This document shows, piece after piece, positions 13,670-26,640 of a stretch of DNA of 64,000 bases. The notes under the pieces are model-generated. The model saw nothing but the letters and a program-made list of their open reading frames with translations, did no database searches and was not told where the DNA came from. Location of the stretch: positions 30,672,869 to 30,736,868 of the forward strand of contig CM023533.1 of the NCBI GenBank assembly GCA_013350335.1, written 5' to 3'. Every line of letters starts with the position of its first letter. Within the stretch, counting starts at the first letter, position 1. The translations under genes and the position numbers were made by a program. This DNA is from Chimonanthus salicifolius. Its lineage: Eukaryota; Streptophyta; Magnoliopsida; Laurales; Calycanthaceae.

Positions 13670-13795
13670 ACGACACGTAGGTGTCTCGAGCGCCACTCTC
13701 TCTAATTTTACTTTGTGCGTGCAGATTGAGAGGTTTTCACGTGCCCTAAAGAATTAATCGAGTGAGATGCCTCAATACCTCCAGTCGTAAAAAAA
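13670..13795 (+). repeat. SINE 3' fragment
   Basis: It contains TGTGCGTGCAGATTGAGAGG, TTTTCACGTGCCC and ATGCCTCAATACCTCCAGTC followed by an A10 tract, matching the 3' module of the SINE at 1925-2021. Just upstream (13600-13655) a 24-bp text, CACCACATTACCATAAAGAA, is repeated in tandem. Confidence 0.5.
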
Positions 13796-16072
13796 AAATA
13801 CATGGGTGACCTCTCAATCTATAAAAACTTTTAAATTTTGTGAAAGTGGCAAAAGTCTCAGATCCATTAATTTAAAAAATATCATATAGTCGTATCCAGA
13901 ATTGGGGAAGAAACTCATGGGCCTCTCTCAGCTTCTCTGAGAATAAGGAATAGGTAGTGAGCAAGTGATAAGGTGATGTTTCCCTTTCTAGATTGGCATG
14001 TTGGGGTTTGGCAGACCTCTACCTACCTTAATCAATAAACTAATATAATTACAAGTTTACAACCCATTCATCATTGTGCATGAAAATCAATGCCACTGAT
14101 AAATGACAATATTTTAGAGAATCATAGATGCAAAAATCATGAATCGCAGTAGAGCATGATAGATGCAAAAATCATCAATACCAGTGCCAGTATTCTCTCT
14201 CTCTCTCTACTCTACTCTATTGTCTTGCCTTTGGTCATTCAGTGTGTTCCTTTTTCTGTATTGGCATGCTGGGTTTTAGCCATTTTGCAGACTTCTATTC
14301 AATTTTAATAAATAAATCTAAAATATTAGTTTTTAATTCCCATTTGAGTAGGATGAAAATGATAAAAAAAAAAAAGAAGCACAGAAAAATCGAAAATAGA
14401 GCAAGAGAATAACAATGCCCTATTTCAACAGGTAGAAAGTAACTATATTTACCATGTCAAATTATTTCCTAATTCTAAATATAGAAAGTAAATTAAGACA
14501 GAATTTGCTATTTAAGCTTTCTCTTGGATTTTTATATGCTGCTCCTGAAAAACTCAAAATGAAATAATTAAATTTCACCAGTATAAAAACATAATATATG
14601 GATTTCTAATTTTCTATAGACCAAAATATTAGTTGATGTATTTAAAATATCGATCTGCGCCGTTCAATTTTTTGTGATTATAGAGATGAGTATGTTATGA
14701 TGGACGAGTGGATTAGATCGAAATGATATAGTAAGGATCCAAGCCTTTCACACACCATGTAATAATGTCAAATAATTCTAATTCAATTGATATTCCAATT
14801 TTAAATAAAAAAATTCTTTAGATTTAACATTGATTATTATTTTTTGAAACACAAAATCAAGAGTTAGCTTAATTCAACGAAGATAGATTTTTTCTTATTA
14901 AAATCATTCTACAATTTTCTATGAGTTTCACCTTATCTTATGATTTATAACTATAAAAATTGATTTCAGTTAAGGAGCATATCTAATTAATAATTGAGAC
15001 ATGTTGATTATGAATTAGTTAATTAAATATTTAATAAACGGGTCTTCCAATTTGAGATCTTAAATTGTTGTTAGACATGAGTCCACCCATCTAGTAGATG
15101 GTGATTGGTGAGGAGAGTGAGTCTCACAGTATCAAATTTAATCTTATCTAGTTCTTTTTTCATGATTAAGAAGTTGGAATACAAAGCACTCGATTAATTC
15201 TCGAAATATGTGTAAGTCTTCATACTCATACACATTGAATAAATTTACTGAGAATAGTCCTTTGGGATGGAGTGAGAATCGAAGTCAAGACTACCGTTTC
15301 TTTTTTGTCACTAAAATATTTGGACCATTTCTCAATTTTTATGTGTTATCCCATTTTTTTTTTCTTTTTTTTTAATCCTTCAACTCATGTAATTACAACT
15401 TTCTCTTTACTTCATTTGAATCATGTGACTAAGATAGTTTGGTAATTTACATACGATACCTCTTATTGACTATCTTCCCTCCATTACTCTTATTGACTCT
15501 CTTTCCTAACTTTTGTTAACTTTGTTATTCTCTCTAATGTGGGAGAGTTATATGGAATTTCTATAGATGGGTCCATAATAGAACTACTCATAATCTTTTA
15601 TTTTGCTTTTGATTTTTTCTCTGTAATTTCTTAACAAGTTTTACTTATATTTATATTTTTATCATAATTTTACTTTTCATTCCACCAATAATTTTTAAAA
15701 GTTCATATGCTATTAAAATTGTTGTTCAAATTTTGTATTTAATTATTATTTCTACAAAGTATAAATTCCTATAAAATTTTACTTTGAAATTTTGTTGTAG
15801 TACGAAAAATTAATTATCATTTTTTTAAAAAAATGTGAATTTATAATATTACCATTTAAATATTTGCATTTCAGATCCTTTTTTGGCGTTCATATTTCTG
15901 CATTCTCCTCCTGTTCTCTCTTCCCTATTTCTTCTCTTTCTTTTTGTTTTGCAGTTGCAGCAACTGCAATTGCTACTTTTGTTGCTGTTGCTGCGGCGAT
16001 TGCAACTCCGTGCTAATCTTATTCATATACCTGTATTATTATTATCATTATCGTTAATATATTATTATTATT

Positions 16073-16437
16073 AGAGTACTCATCATAACACGGGCGTCAT
16101 CTTTTAAGAGACACATGTTTTAGTGAACTTTCCATTTTGTCCATCATCCATCCGTAGAAATCGGTTCATTTATCGGTGTACCAGACAAGTGCACCGACTG
16201 GATCACTTGAAAATCAGTGCATCGATTTCTTGAAAGTTTAAATCGGTGCACCGACCGGATCATTTTACACATAAATCGGTTCACTTTTCAGTTAATCGGT
16301 TCACTCATTGATACACCGAAGAGTGAACCAATTCATTGAAAAAGTGAACCGATTTCTGCGGATGGAGACAAAATGAGAAATTCGAAAAATCCGTGTCTAC
16401 TAAAAGAGTATTCCTGTGTTAGGATGACCACTCTATT
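16073..16437. mobile_element. ~365-bp MITE with ~90-bp terminal inverted repeats
   Basis: The left arm (about 16073-16170) and the complement of the right arm (about 16340-16437) align over some 90 bases: TCATCATAACACGGG with TCATCCTAACACAGG, CATTTTGTCCATC with CATTTTGTCTCC, and AGAAATCGGTTCA with AGAAATCGGTTCA. The centre holds repeats of ATCGGTGCACCGA, itself palindromic. The element sits in a TTA/TAA-rich stretch, so the target duplication cannot be defined. Confidence 0.75.
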
Positions 16438-16451
16438 ATTATTATCATTTT

Positions 16452-16560
16452 TTGAATTTATGTGTAGGAAATCGCAGGATACCAAACTTTAAACCTCCAT
16501 AGTGAGAGTACTACTCCTATGACACACCAAAGTTAGGCCATAGGAGCTCGAACCCACAGA
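16452..16560 (-). repeat. Truncated SINE, second family
   Basis: Minus-strand text resembles the 12612-12790 SINE, including GGGTTCGAGCTCC at the B-box position and TATCCTGCGATTTCC near the 3' end. It directly abuts the 365-bp MITE. Confidence 0.45.
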
Positions 16561-18049
16561 TACTTTTGAAACTATTCTTTTTTCCTATTTTCTGAGTCTC
16601 TTCCCTCTTTCCTATATTTTCCGTTGTTCTTTTTATTATTATCCTTTTTTATTTTTTTCCTTTTCTTATCCTTTGTCTATCGTTATTACTAGTATTATCA
16701 TTAGTAAAATAGGAGTAATTTGTTCCTCCATTTTCTTCTTAGCTTGTCTTTCTTCTCTTAGTAATTCCTTCTCCTTTTATTATTTCAATTTTTTTTTTTC
16801 GATTTTAATATTTTTTTAAAGGTGACACATCAGGCAAGATCGTCGGTTCGTGTGTTCACTTAATCGTCCAATCTTTTATATGAGTTCTACCATTCTTTTT
16901 CTTGTGATGAATTTCATACTATCTTATGTGCTGATTGACAAGTGTCATAAGTAAATTTTTAGCATATCAAGATAATGGTTTAGAGATTTGTTAGGGATTT
17001 TTGACATATTTTGACATCTTCCAAGTCTTCTCTTCACTAAAATTACAATTAAAATAAAATATAGGTGAAACCTTCTAGAATATCAAATTATTCAACACCA
17101 TGATACAAACAATATTTTAGATTTCAAAATATAATTTTAATAAATTATATTTATTAAATACACGACCGAACATTGATAAAATTGACACAAATGTTGTCAT
17201 GAGCCCAATTTAATTGAGAGTTTTGATGCTTGATTTTTTTAAATAGTTTGAATTGAATGAAATGAGGAGGAGGGATACTCTCTCTTTTGTGAATTTTATT
17301 TTATTTTTAGTATTCTTAAAATCAAATTAAATATTATTTTTTTAAAGACCAAATTGTCGAGAACTCGTAGAGCATCCATTAATCTTTGGAGTATATATAA
17401 ACCTTTTTATCCATACATCGAGTAATATTATGAGGAGTGATCTTTTTATTTATTTTAAGAGTGACTTGAATTTAAAATCGCTTACATGACCGTCCAACCA
17501 ATCCAATATAACATATAAGTTCTTTAAAAGTATCAATTAAAATTTTGTAATTTTATCATAATTAATTGAAGGAAATTTCTTGTATAAATTTAAAAGTATT
17601 ATATTAGTGTATATTTTTATTGATTGAATTAAAAAAATTATTTAATTGACTATATCTTGACAAGTGTGTGAAGAATTGAAAAATATTATAAAGTATAATA
17701 TATAAAAAAAAACTCCCTCAATTTAAATTTTTTTCTTAAAAAAATCAAATGAAGCACTGGACATGCATGACTATGGACGGTTCAAGGGAGCTGATTTTTT
17801 GCCGAGATAATCTATGGTTAGACCCACCTTATTAAAAGTTTATTTCTTTATATTTTAATAAAAAAATAGGGTTGGGGCATTTTTGTGATTTTGAGTAAGT
17901 AGAGGGGTATATGAACAAAAATCCACTAAGATATGGAATGAATAGCTGAAGACAGTGGTGAGACCATGTGTTGGATGCAGACCCTTTTGGACTGTATGAC
18001 AGAGAAATATTATTGAAATAATTGAAGGGCAAAAGCTTTTCTAAAGCCT

Positions 18050-19884
18050 TTGACCCATCTTCTCTCTCTTTCACTCCCTCTCGCCACACAATAATCGTCA
18101 CATCCAACATTTTTTCTTTGCATTTTCTTCTGTCTATGGATACAAGACATTAAGAGCGAAGCTCTCTACGCATTACTCTTTTTTGCGCTTCTGTGTTAAA
18201 GCAAGATTCGAAAAAGTTTGATCTTTGGAGCCAGGTGATCTCTTTGGGGCCTTCTTTCTCTCTTACTTTTGGTGTTCTTGTTTTTCTGCATATGGGTCCT
18301 GTGGGGCTTTGATCTGCGTTCTGGGTCTCTGTTCTTCATCTCTGTTCTTTTATGCAAATGCTTGAATCTTGGTTTCTGGGTACCTTTCTTTTTTCTCGGG
18401 GGGACTTTTGGATTCATATATTTTTGGGAATGGCTTTTGATCATGGTCTGCATGCTCACCTTCTTCTTTTGTAGTGGATTATACTTTTGTCGTTTAAATG
18501 TCTTTCTCTTGTTCCCTTTTAACATCTTTATTGTCGAATATTTTTATTTTTAATTCCGGTTCAATGTGATTTTCAGTTATTTGATCTTTTGCTGTTCTGG
18601 GTTTTCAGGGGTTTCTGGAAATATTATTTGATCATGCTTACTTTTTGGATTTCCCCAAATTACAATTAGTTTTTTTTTTTCTTTTGCAAGAAATGAATGA
18701 TTGCTAATAAGGTCTTGCCTCCGAAATTGAAAAATCACAGTAGGAGCAGTGCTGTCATTTTGAACGATTCTGCTAAATGAATGTAGGTGATCTCAGCCCT
18801 TGTGCTATAATCTGGGTGTGAAACGGATTTAGGGGAAAACAGGAAACTAGATTTCATATAATGTGGTTCTTAATTCCACATAGTCCCAAACAATCTGTGA
18901 TTGGATGATCAGTTACTGTTTCAAAACATCAAAACTTTATGCTTTTACTCATGTGTCTTTTTGTAGTTACCTGCACTTCTTTTAGTTGCATCTACTGTAC
19001 CTTTTGCAAAGATCTGGTAATTTTATGTTGGCTTTTCATATTAGACATTTGTAGTCTTGAAAGATGGAACCTTGTTTCAATTGAATTTAGATGAATTTGT
19101 TCTCTGATGGCTTGGTCATCAATTTTATACGACTTTCTCCTTTTTTCTATTCTTTTTTTTTTTTTTTCGAACTTTTGTTAGTTTGAACTCAAGAAGACAA
19201 TCCCGGATAGATGGGAAAATGGTTTAGGATGATGATGCTTTTATCCTGATCTTGTTTGTCAGCCCATTTTAGGTTTTTTTTATTTGAAAACAATTAATAT
19301 ATCACAGAAATATTTTATGCTATTCTTGGGTTTCTGCCAAATTCCAATTTGTTTTGATATTTTGATGACATAGATGGTTATTTGTACTGCATCAGGATTG
19401 GAAGTCTGACGAGGCATTAGGTTCCATACTGTTTTTCTGGCTTCTCTGTCTGCACAGTGTCAGCCATTGGCACTTCTAGTCTTTGGAGTGGGAAAGGCAT
19501 AAAAATAGTATGCCACTGGCCAATAATTTTGTCACTGCTCCATATTCATGGAAGAGTGAATACCCATGTTTTCTGCAAAATACTTGGTCCAAATCCTAAT
19601 CTACCCAGACTCCTTTAGCCCATTTCTACTTAGTATCATGGATATGGAAGCCTTTGTTGTTCTTCAGTTTCTGTTATTTGGGTTTAAAATAGCCTTTTTC
19701 TGTTATTATCTATCCAGTTGTTTATGTTAAATGAGTTTTAATAGGCTTGCTGATTCATGTATTTGCAGAGGCTGCTTTACACGGAGTGGTGGTGATGGAG
19801 GAGTAAATTCAGTCTTGGCAGTATGAAAGGTTGGTAATGGGTTTATTCAACCTTAATCTGATCTAAGAAGTTTCATTTCCATCA
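18050..19884 (+). promoter_or_regulatory. 5' UTR region of the D6PK-like gene, with UTR intron
   Basis: The pyrimidine-rich stretch 18050-18234 probably holds the transcript start and a non-coding exon ending at CCAG|GTGATC (18234/18235). An acceptor TTTGCAG at 19762-19768 would give a UTR intron of about 1.5 kb and a second UTR segment at 19769-19884 before the start codon. UTR introns are common in plant AGC kinase genes. The transcription start itself cannot be fixed from sequence alone. Confidence 0.5.
19795..19866 (+). promoter_or_regulatory. Three short uORFs in the kinase leader
   Basis: Three ATGs precede the main start: 19795-19806 (MEE, then stop), 19823-19837 (MKGW, then stop) and 19837-19866 (MGLFNLNLI, then stop). 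The second and third share the overlap TAATG, in which the stop of one contains the first base of the start of the next. The last ends 18 bases before the main ATG. They should lower or condition translation if the leader model is right. Confidence 0.55.
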
Positions 19885-22800
19885 ATGGCGTCAAAGCCCA
19901 GTGCTAGAACTCCCTCAGATCAGCAGCAGAAAAAGGGTGGTAATCGTTCAGTAGAAGCAAATGCTCGTAGGCCTTCCCCTTTGCAGATCTCAAAGACAAG
20001 CAAATCAGAGCCAGTTACACCGAAGAAATCCCAAAGGTTTGGGCATGAAATTGCTTCGATGCATATAATTGCAGAAACTTCAGAGGAGCAAATACAATAT
20101 TCACAAGATGGTTCAACTAATCCTTTACCCAATAAAGCTACTTCAAAGCTTGCAAGTAAATCAGATGCTAATGAGTTGCTTCCCTCATTGGAAACTTTGA
20201 AAGTTGCACCAGAACAGACAAGTGAGAATATGGGCAGTTCAGAAGGACATGAGGATCAAGAAAAGAAAACAAACAGCAGCATAAAGGATAGCTCGGCATC
20301 TGCCAAAGTTAGTGATGGTACTAGCAGTCTTGCTAAGACTAGTGGAAGTGCAAAAGTTAGTGACCGTGTTGATTTTGTTGAGAGTGGCAAGAGCAGCATG
20401 TGCCGTGGAAGTACAAGTAGTGATGTCAGTGATGAGAGTACCTGTAGTAGTATAAGCAGCAGTATCAACAAACCCCATAAAGCCAATGATTCAAGATGGG
20501 AAGCCATCAAAGCAATACGGGTGAGGGATGGTGTGTTGGGTCTGAGCCATTTTAGGCTGCTTAAGAGGTTAGGATGTGGTGACATCGGAAGTGTCTATCT
20601 TTCAGAGCTGAGTGGAACAAAGAGCTATTTTGCTATGAAGGTCATGGACAAAGCATCTCTTGCCGGCCGTAAGAAACTTCTAAGAGCTCAGACAGAGAGA
20701 GAGATTTTACAATCTTTAGATCATCCCTTTCTTCCAACATTGTATACCCACTTTGAAACTGAAAAATTCTCATGCTTGGTGATGGAGTTCTGTCCAGGAG
20801 GTGACCTGCACACTCTTCGGCAGCGGCAACCTGGGAAGTATTTTACTGAACAAGCAGTGAAGTATGATACTAACCTTCCCCCTTTATTTTAGTGTGAGAT
20901 TCATTTGGATAACAGCATTCTATATATTTGTTCTTATTTTTTCCAGTAGAACAAAAAGGTTCTTAACTCACATTTTCAGTGGTGTGAATTCCCAGTTACA
21001 TTGATATTAAGATCTTATTCTGATCTACTAGTGAATGCTTTGAAAATGATTTGAGTCTTATGTTTTTTTCATCTCGGCAAAACAAAAATTGAGTCCCAAA
21101 TTTGTTTCCCTTTTTTTCAAAAAACTTTTATCTGCTTGCATTTGTGTGTGCATATGTGTGTTTGTGTGCATGCTTGTGTCTTTGAGTGTAGGCAAGTGTA
21201 TGTGTTGGTGACATGTGACACTCTTATATGTATACGTTGAAATTTAATGATCCTATGATTACATAACTTATGATCTACAGTTTGTGGTTTTAGCCATGAA
21301 AGTAAGTAAAAGAACTAGATGGTAGAGTAAGTTAGAACTAGCGGAAAAGCATGATAGTCGTATTGTGATCATGAGCACAATCATGATTTTATATTATATG
21401 AGGAAGAAGATTAGGTCATATTATATTTATAGATATCTTTTTATTTTAGTTTCATCTGGAAAATGAACTCAGACCTTTTAATTTAAATAGCAACATATGT
21501 TCTCACCTTTTGCTTGAAAGAACCAAACTTAACCATTATGTATCTATAAGTGGATCGAATGATAGTTTCTATAGAAAACCATGTGTGTGTGTAGAAATGA
21601 GGGTGAAGAGAATGGGATGTGGTATAGGCAAACCTTCTCATGCTCTTGCTTTAGATATTTGTATGTTCTGAACATTTGCAATAGCAAAGGGTGCTAATAG
21701 TCCAACCTACTTTTTCTCATCTCCTATCTATTGTTTATCTTATCTTTCACTAAAAAGGAAAAGGAAAAAAAGGAGGAAACAGAAACCTTGTTTTCTATCT
21801 TTTCATAGAATATGAGGCCAGAACACACATACACTTTTGCAAATGTATGGATACATGGCTTGGATCTGGCAGACATCACTGTATTTAAATGAGGGTGAAG
21901 AGAATAAGATGTGGTATAACAAACCATCTCATACTCCTGCTTCAGAGATTTGTCATGATGTTATGTTTTCAACTTCTGCAGTTGCAAAGGGTGCATATGT
22001 GATTGATTGATGAATCACTTCCTGCTAACAGCCCTTGGATGGGGAGTCATTAAGGGGTTTTTTACGTCATTGTAAATGTTGGGCCCAAGATCATGGTTTG
22101 GGTGGGACCCCATTTATGTCTTGAATGGGCATTTGAACATGTGTGATGTTTCTGGTGGATTGTACTCCCAATAGAATAGAGCATAGACTAGTTTGCAATC
22201 TCAAAGGTTGGAGTCTGTTAGGGCATCCTAGAAACGAGCATTTGACTTGAGAGTATTTTGACTTGTAAATTTCTTAGATAGGTGACCAAAAGGTGATGTT
22301 GGATAAGTATGATGGTGTAGGGAGGACATATGTTTGAATGTGCCGAAAAGAGAGAAGAAATATATTGTTGCCTACTTTATTGAGAATTCTAGACAGTATT
22401 TTTGTTGGCAAATGGTGCTAGTCAGAGGTTCAATAAATTATTGTCTTTAAAAGATGAGGGATCTTGTTTTTCTCATGTGTCTTGAATTTGTTATCTCCTT
22501 GAGATTGTTTTTAGGGAAACATTATTAATGTGGATTCTAGTGGTTTCCGGTGGTAATGGAGGTTCAATGTCTTCTTTTTTGGTAAACAAAGATCGGCAGG
22601 AGAAGTTGCAAGGGTTAAGATGAGGAAGAGATCTTGCAAGAATGAAGCAACTCAAGATGCTGACGGTGTGGGCCAGCATATGCAGTAGCCCATTTGTAGA
22701 AGTGGCAGAATGAAGAAGAACTGAAAATGGTTTATATTGGATGAACAACATGAATATATTATGTAGTGTCAGATGAAGGCATGAGGTGGCAGAGTTTTAG

Positions 22801-25800
22801 TCCATACTAGGTGGCAGAACATTAGTCCAAATTAGATGATGCATTTGGAACTATGTTACGTGGATTCTTCTAATACATCTCAACTTCATGGATTTTTCTA
22901 ATACTTGCATGATGTTGTTTTCCATGGTGACAAAATATTATCTCACTTTTCGTTTTTATTTTATTTTTTTGAATCTAACTGAAGTAATGTTTGTTTTTTT
23001 TATTGAAGTTGGGCATTAATATTTAATTGTTGAAACATCTAAAATTTTTGGGGTTTGATGAAACATCTAAAATGTTGGGGGTTTGTGAAGAGGAGCAAGC
23101 GAATGTAGGAAAAGAATTTTTTAATTTTTTTTTTTTTATACAAACAATTTGATATCCGGATATATCGGTCGAATCCGAGATTTTGAACCCTGGTATGAGT
23201 AAAGGATAAAAAAGAAGAGTATGTTTGACTGCCTTGTCAAGCACCTCCTTTTATAATCTTGATAAGAAGATCTGATAGGAAATAATGCCCAATTATATCC
23301 TTAAATGATTCCAACCACTCCTCTAATTACATGTAAAAGATCCTACACATCATACTAAAAAAGAGAAGTAATTTCCTCGTGGGTTGGGTGCATGCAAACT
23401 ACAAGTATCATTCCACAATATGGTGCTCTGCAGGAATACTAAAAAAAAAATCTTTTTCTACACTTCAGATTAACTAAAGACCATCCAATAGCTAGATCAT
23501 CCCCATGATATCTGTTTCCAAAAAACTGAGCCTTTTATTGCTTGGATGGATCATAAACACATGCTGATGAAAGCTTAGTAAGTGATTTGATCAAATGTAT
23601 GGCACAAACCCGTTGAAGAAATCTTAGATTGGTTGATCTACATAAAATCATTGTTTTATAACATATTTATGGCCGTATGGTCTAAATTCAACCTTTGACT
23701 CTCTTGACCTAAAGTAGCTTCCACTTGAGATGAGTCTGAAGTCATCCAAGTGGTGAAAGGTGTCGAAATTCAAATTGACAAAATGTACATTGGAAAAGGC
23801 CACAAAAAGGTACTAACACACTTCAGAACTTTGTGTTATGAGTTGATTTACAACATTAATTTCACTTTGTGAACAGGAAAAAGTGATTTTAAAATAAGAA
23901 ACTTGTGCCTCTTAAGCTCACTCCAGAAATTTGACCACCTTATCTTTTCCAATCTGATTGAATTTCTTCTTTTAAGTAAAAAAAGAATCTGAATGGATTT
24001 ATTCCCTTAAGAAAAAAATGAATCAGATTGGATTTTCTCCAATCGTATGCCTGTCTTAAAATCGTGTGTTCTTTAGAAGGATGACCATGCCTTCTGTTCA
24101 TCCTATGGCATTCTATGGCCTTTAAGAGCCTAGACATATACCAAGAAATCATAGTGAGGGCATGGATTTTTCACTCATGAGCTTTCCAAGGACTTAAAGC
24201 AACTGCTGTTCTACACATCCTCTATGAATTCCAATGAAAGAGTAGTTTCCGTTGAGTACTTCCCCTGATCTCTGCAATGGTATCTGCTGTTCTTCCACAG
24301 CTAGTGGAAGAGTCCCTTTTAATTTTTTGTTTAGAAAATGCATTGTAAAGGGACGGAGGACAGGCCTCTCAAGGAAGATCCTTGATCCTCTTTTGGAGCC
24401 TTTATTTCCACTTTAGTACAACTCTTAACCTTTTGCATGTTGTACAAGTTGTTTGGTAACAAACTGGTTTGTCAATCCTCTATAGGAATCTGTTCTGTAT
24501 ATCTGACTGTAGCTGTGGTTTATCAATGCATTTTCTGTTGCAAATCCAAGGAGGTGCACAATGCACTCATGAGAAAGCATTTGTATGCCATAAGTAGCAC
24601 TGAATTGACTGATTGACCTTGTATTGCGAGAACATTAATAGCAGGACTATGCTTTCATTTTTTCCCAGTAGACGTGCTGATTGACACATGCTTTTTTTCA
24701 ATTCTCTATGTTCAATTCTATTTTTTGTATTAATATCAATAGAAGTTAACGGTGAACTAGCAGAACTAATTGTGGTTATAAGCAAATCTGGCTTATAAAA
24801 ATCACAATACCCAAAATGAGGTACACTATGCAAGAGCTACCTAACAAGTTAAAGCATTCATTTTCCAGTGTCTTACATTATCTTATTTCATGTACTTTTA
24901 TAGTTATTCCTGTTAAACTTGAACTACTAAAGAGACCATCATTATGTAGCAATATGTATTTGGATGTGTACTCCAGGTGACAAGTATTTGGGTGCTTCTG
25001 TTCTGTTGTGACTTTTATGGTAATGCTGAAATGATATCAATTAAGGTGCTCTGTCTGCCTTCAATGATTGTCAGTTGCACTTATTGCTATTGATTTTCAG
25101 CAAAAAATGTGAAAATAATATCTCATCTGATGCGATTTCCTGATTATGTGCCATTCCAATGCATAGTGGAATGATCTCCAGCTGACTATTATGATTTACA
25201 AAATGATGACCTTTCAAAATACATCCATAGTTACCTTTGAAATTGTAAATTAAAGAGTGGTTACTGAAATTTTGGCATTGTTGTCTTAATACTTTGCACT
25301 GCTAATCTGTGAATGCATGACTGCGTGCATATTGGATTGTTGACCATTATAGTAAATTTTCTTTTCTTTCGTGCAGGTTTTATGTGGCAGAGGTTCTCCT
25401 TGCTCTTGAGTACCTACACATGCTTGGTATCATCTACCGTGATCTGAAGCCTGAAAATGTACTTGTCAGGGAAGATGGTCATATCATGCTATCTGATTTT
25501 GACCTCTCTCTACGCTGTGCTGTCAGTCCAACACTCGTCAAAACCTCATCCACCGAATCTGACCCCTTAAGGAAGAACCCTGTTTTCTGCATCCAGCCTG
25601 CTTGCATTGAACCTTCCTGCATCCAACCTTCATGTGTGGCAGCCCCTTCATGCTTCTCCCCACGCTTGTTCTCTAGCAAATCAAGGAAGGATCGCAAACC
25701 TAAAAATGAAATTGGGAACCAAGTGAGCCCACTGCCTGAGCTTATTGCAGAACCAACCAGTGCCCGATCCATGTCATTTGTTGGGACCCATGAATATCTA

Positions 25801-26247
25801 GCTCCAGAAATCATCAAAGGTGAAGGACATGGGAGCGCTGTTGATTGGTGGACCTTTGGAATCTTCTTGTATGAACTCCTCTTTGGCAAGACCCCATTCA
25901 AAGGGTCAGGGAACCGGGCTACACTGTTCAATGTTGTTGGTCAGCCACTTCGGTTCCCAGACTCACCAGTTGTTAGTTTCGCTGCTAGGGATCTGATAAA
26001 AGGGTTGCTTGTAAAGGAGCCACAGCAACGGTTGGCATATAAGCGTGGCGCAACAGAGATAAAGCAACACTCTTTCTTTGAAGGTGTGAATTGGGCCTTA
26101 ATACGCTGTGCCAGTCCACCAGAGATCCCAAAGCCGGTGGAGATACCCGTGCCTGTAGGATCAAACTATGAGAAGGTACCTGCTGCTGCTACCCGGCTCC
26201 CTGATAATAAAAATTCAGATAATTATCTTGAATTTGATTTCTTTTAG
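19885..26247 (+). CDS. D6PK-like AGCVIII serine/threonine protein kinase
   Basis: Two coding exons, 19885-20861 and 25377-26247, join in phase to 615 residues. Residues 1-215 are Ser/Thr-rich and probably disordered. The kinase domain then shows the glycine loop [10 protein letters not shown] (229-238), the ATP lysine in AMKVMDK (K252), the catalytic loop RDLKPEN (D348), DFD in place of DFG (366-368) and the activation-segment motif GTHEYLAPE (462-470). DFD plus an ~90-residue insert before the APE motif marks plant AGCVIII kinases. The insert has cysteines every five residues (C397, C402, C407, C412) and a basic KSRKDRKPK (427-435), the type of K/R motif that ties D6PK to membrane phospholipids. 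The C-terminus EFDFF fits a PDK1-docking tail. D6PK kinases phosphorylate PIN auxin exporters at the plasma membrane; the same role is inferred here. The single 4.5-kb intron falls just before the [14 protein letters not shown] segment. Confidence 0.93.
20862..25376 (+). other. 4.5-kb kinase intron with a local duplication
   Basis: A ~108-bp segment at 21595-21705 is repeated with divergence at 21887-21995; both begin AATGAGGGTGAAGAGAAT and contain GCAAAGGGTGC. At 23020-23085, TGAAACATCTAAAAT is repeated in tandem. No other exon was found. Confidence 0.6.
23105..23195. repeat. Possible end of a Mutator-like element
   Basis: After a T14 run, GATATCCGGATATATCGGTC and GAGATTTTGAACCCTGG resemble the right end of the 40268-41620 element (GATATTTAAACCTTAG). 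No matching left end was identified. Confidence 0.3.
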
Positions 26248-26640
26248 CGTTCTAAATTTACTATTTTTTTTCTTTTTGAGAGATTTGGATGGTCTTGAAA
26301 TTATTCAGAGATGGCGTGATGAGGGCCTCATGCTTGGAATTGTTAGATCTTGTCAATGTTGTTTTTTAAGTCGAATTCATAGTTTCAAATGTGTATTTTC
26401 TTAAATGAATAGTGAAAGGTTCTTGTTCTTGTCTATAATCATGAAAGGATTTGATTCTCTTCTGTAAGCCATGGGAGTGAAACTTTTTAATTTGCATGAT
26501 GAATGAGTTCAAAAGTAAATCGCCAGTATAATAAAACAGGATGAAATTAACGGTAGACTTCTCATAAATAGAGATTTCATGTTTTGGTTTGAAAATTACT
26601 AAGGTTATCCAAGTAGAAGATATCATCAAATAAATTGTAA
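26248..26640. other. Spacer between convergent kinase gene and pseudogene
   Basis: It holds the kinase 3' UTR and presumably its polyadenylation region. No gene or repeat is seen. Confidence 0.5.

Larger units (their letters stand above)
5084..18030. other. 13-kb intergenic region, repeat-rich, no gene seen
   Basis: No reading frame with codon-like composition or a recognisable family was found on either strand. The DNA is strongly AT-rich with poly-A/T runs. Supported contents are listed separately: repeat elements near 6.1, 7.5, 10.7, 11.1, 12.7, 13.1, 13.7 and 16.1-16.5 kb. The remainder (8.0-9.4, 14.0-15.8 and 16.6-17.8 kb) shows nothing I can name. Confidence 0.6.

Noticed and set aside
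18196..18553. Open frames on both strands in the kinase 5' region
   Set aside because: They lie in the UTR exon and intron, have low-complexity F/L- or K/R-rich composition and no conserved start or domain.
20239..20585. Minus-strand frames opposite the kinase N-terminus
   Set aside because: They are mirror products of the Ser/Thr-rich coding strand; the plus-strand frame continues into a canonical kinase.
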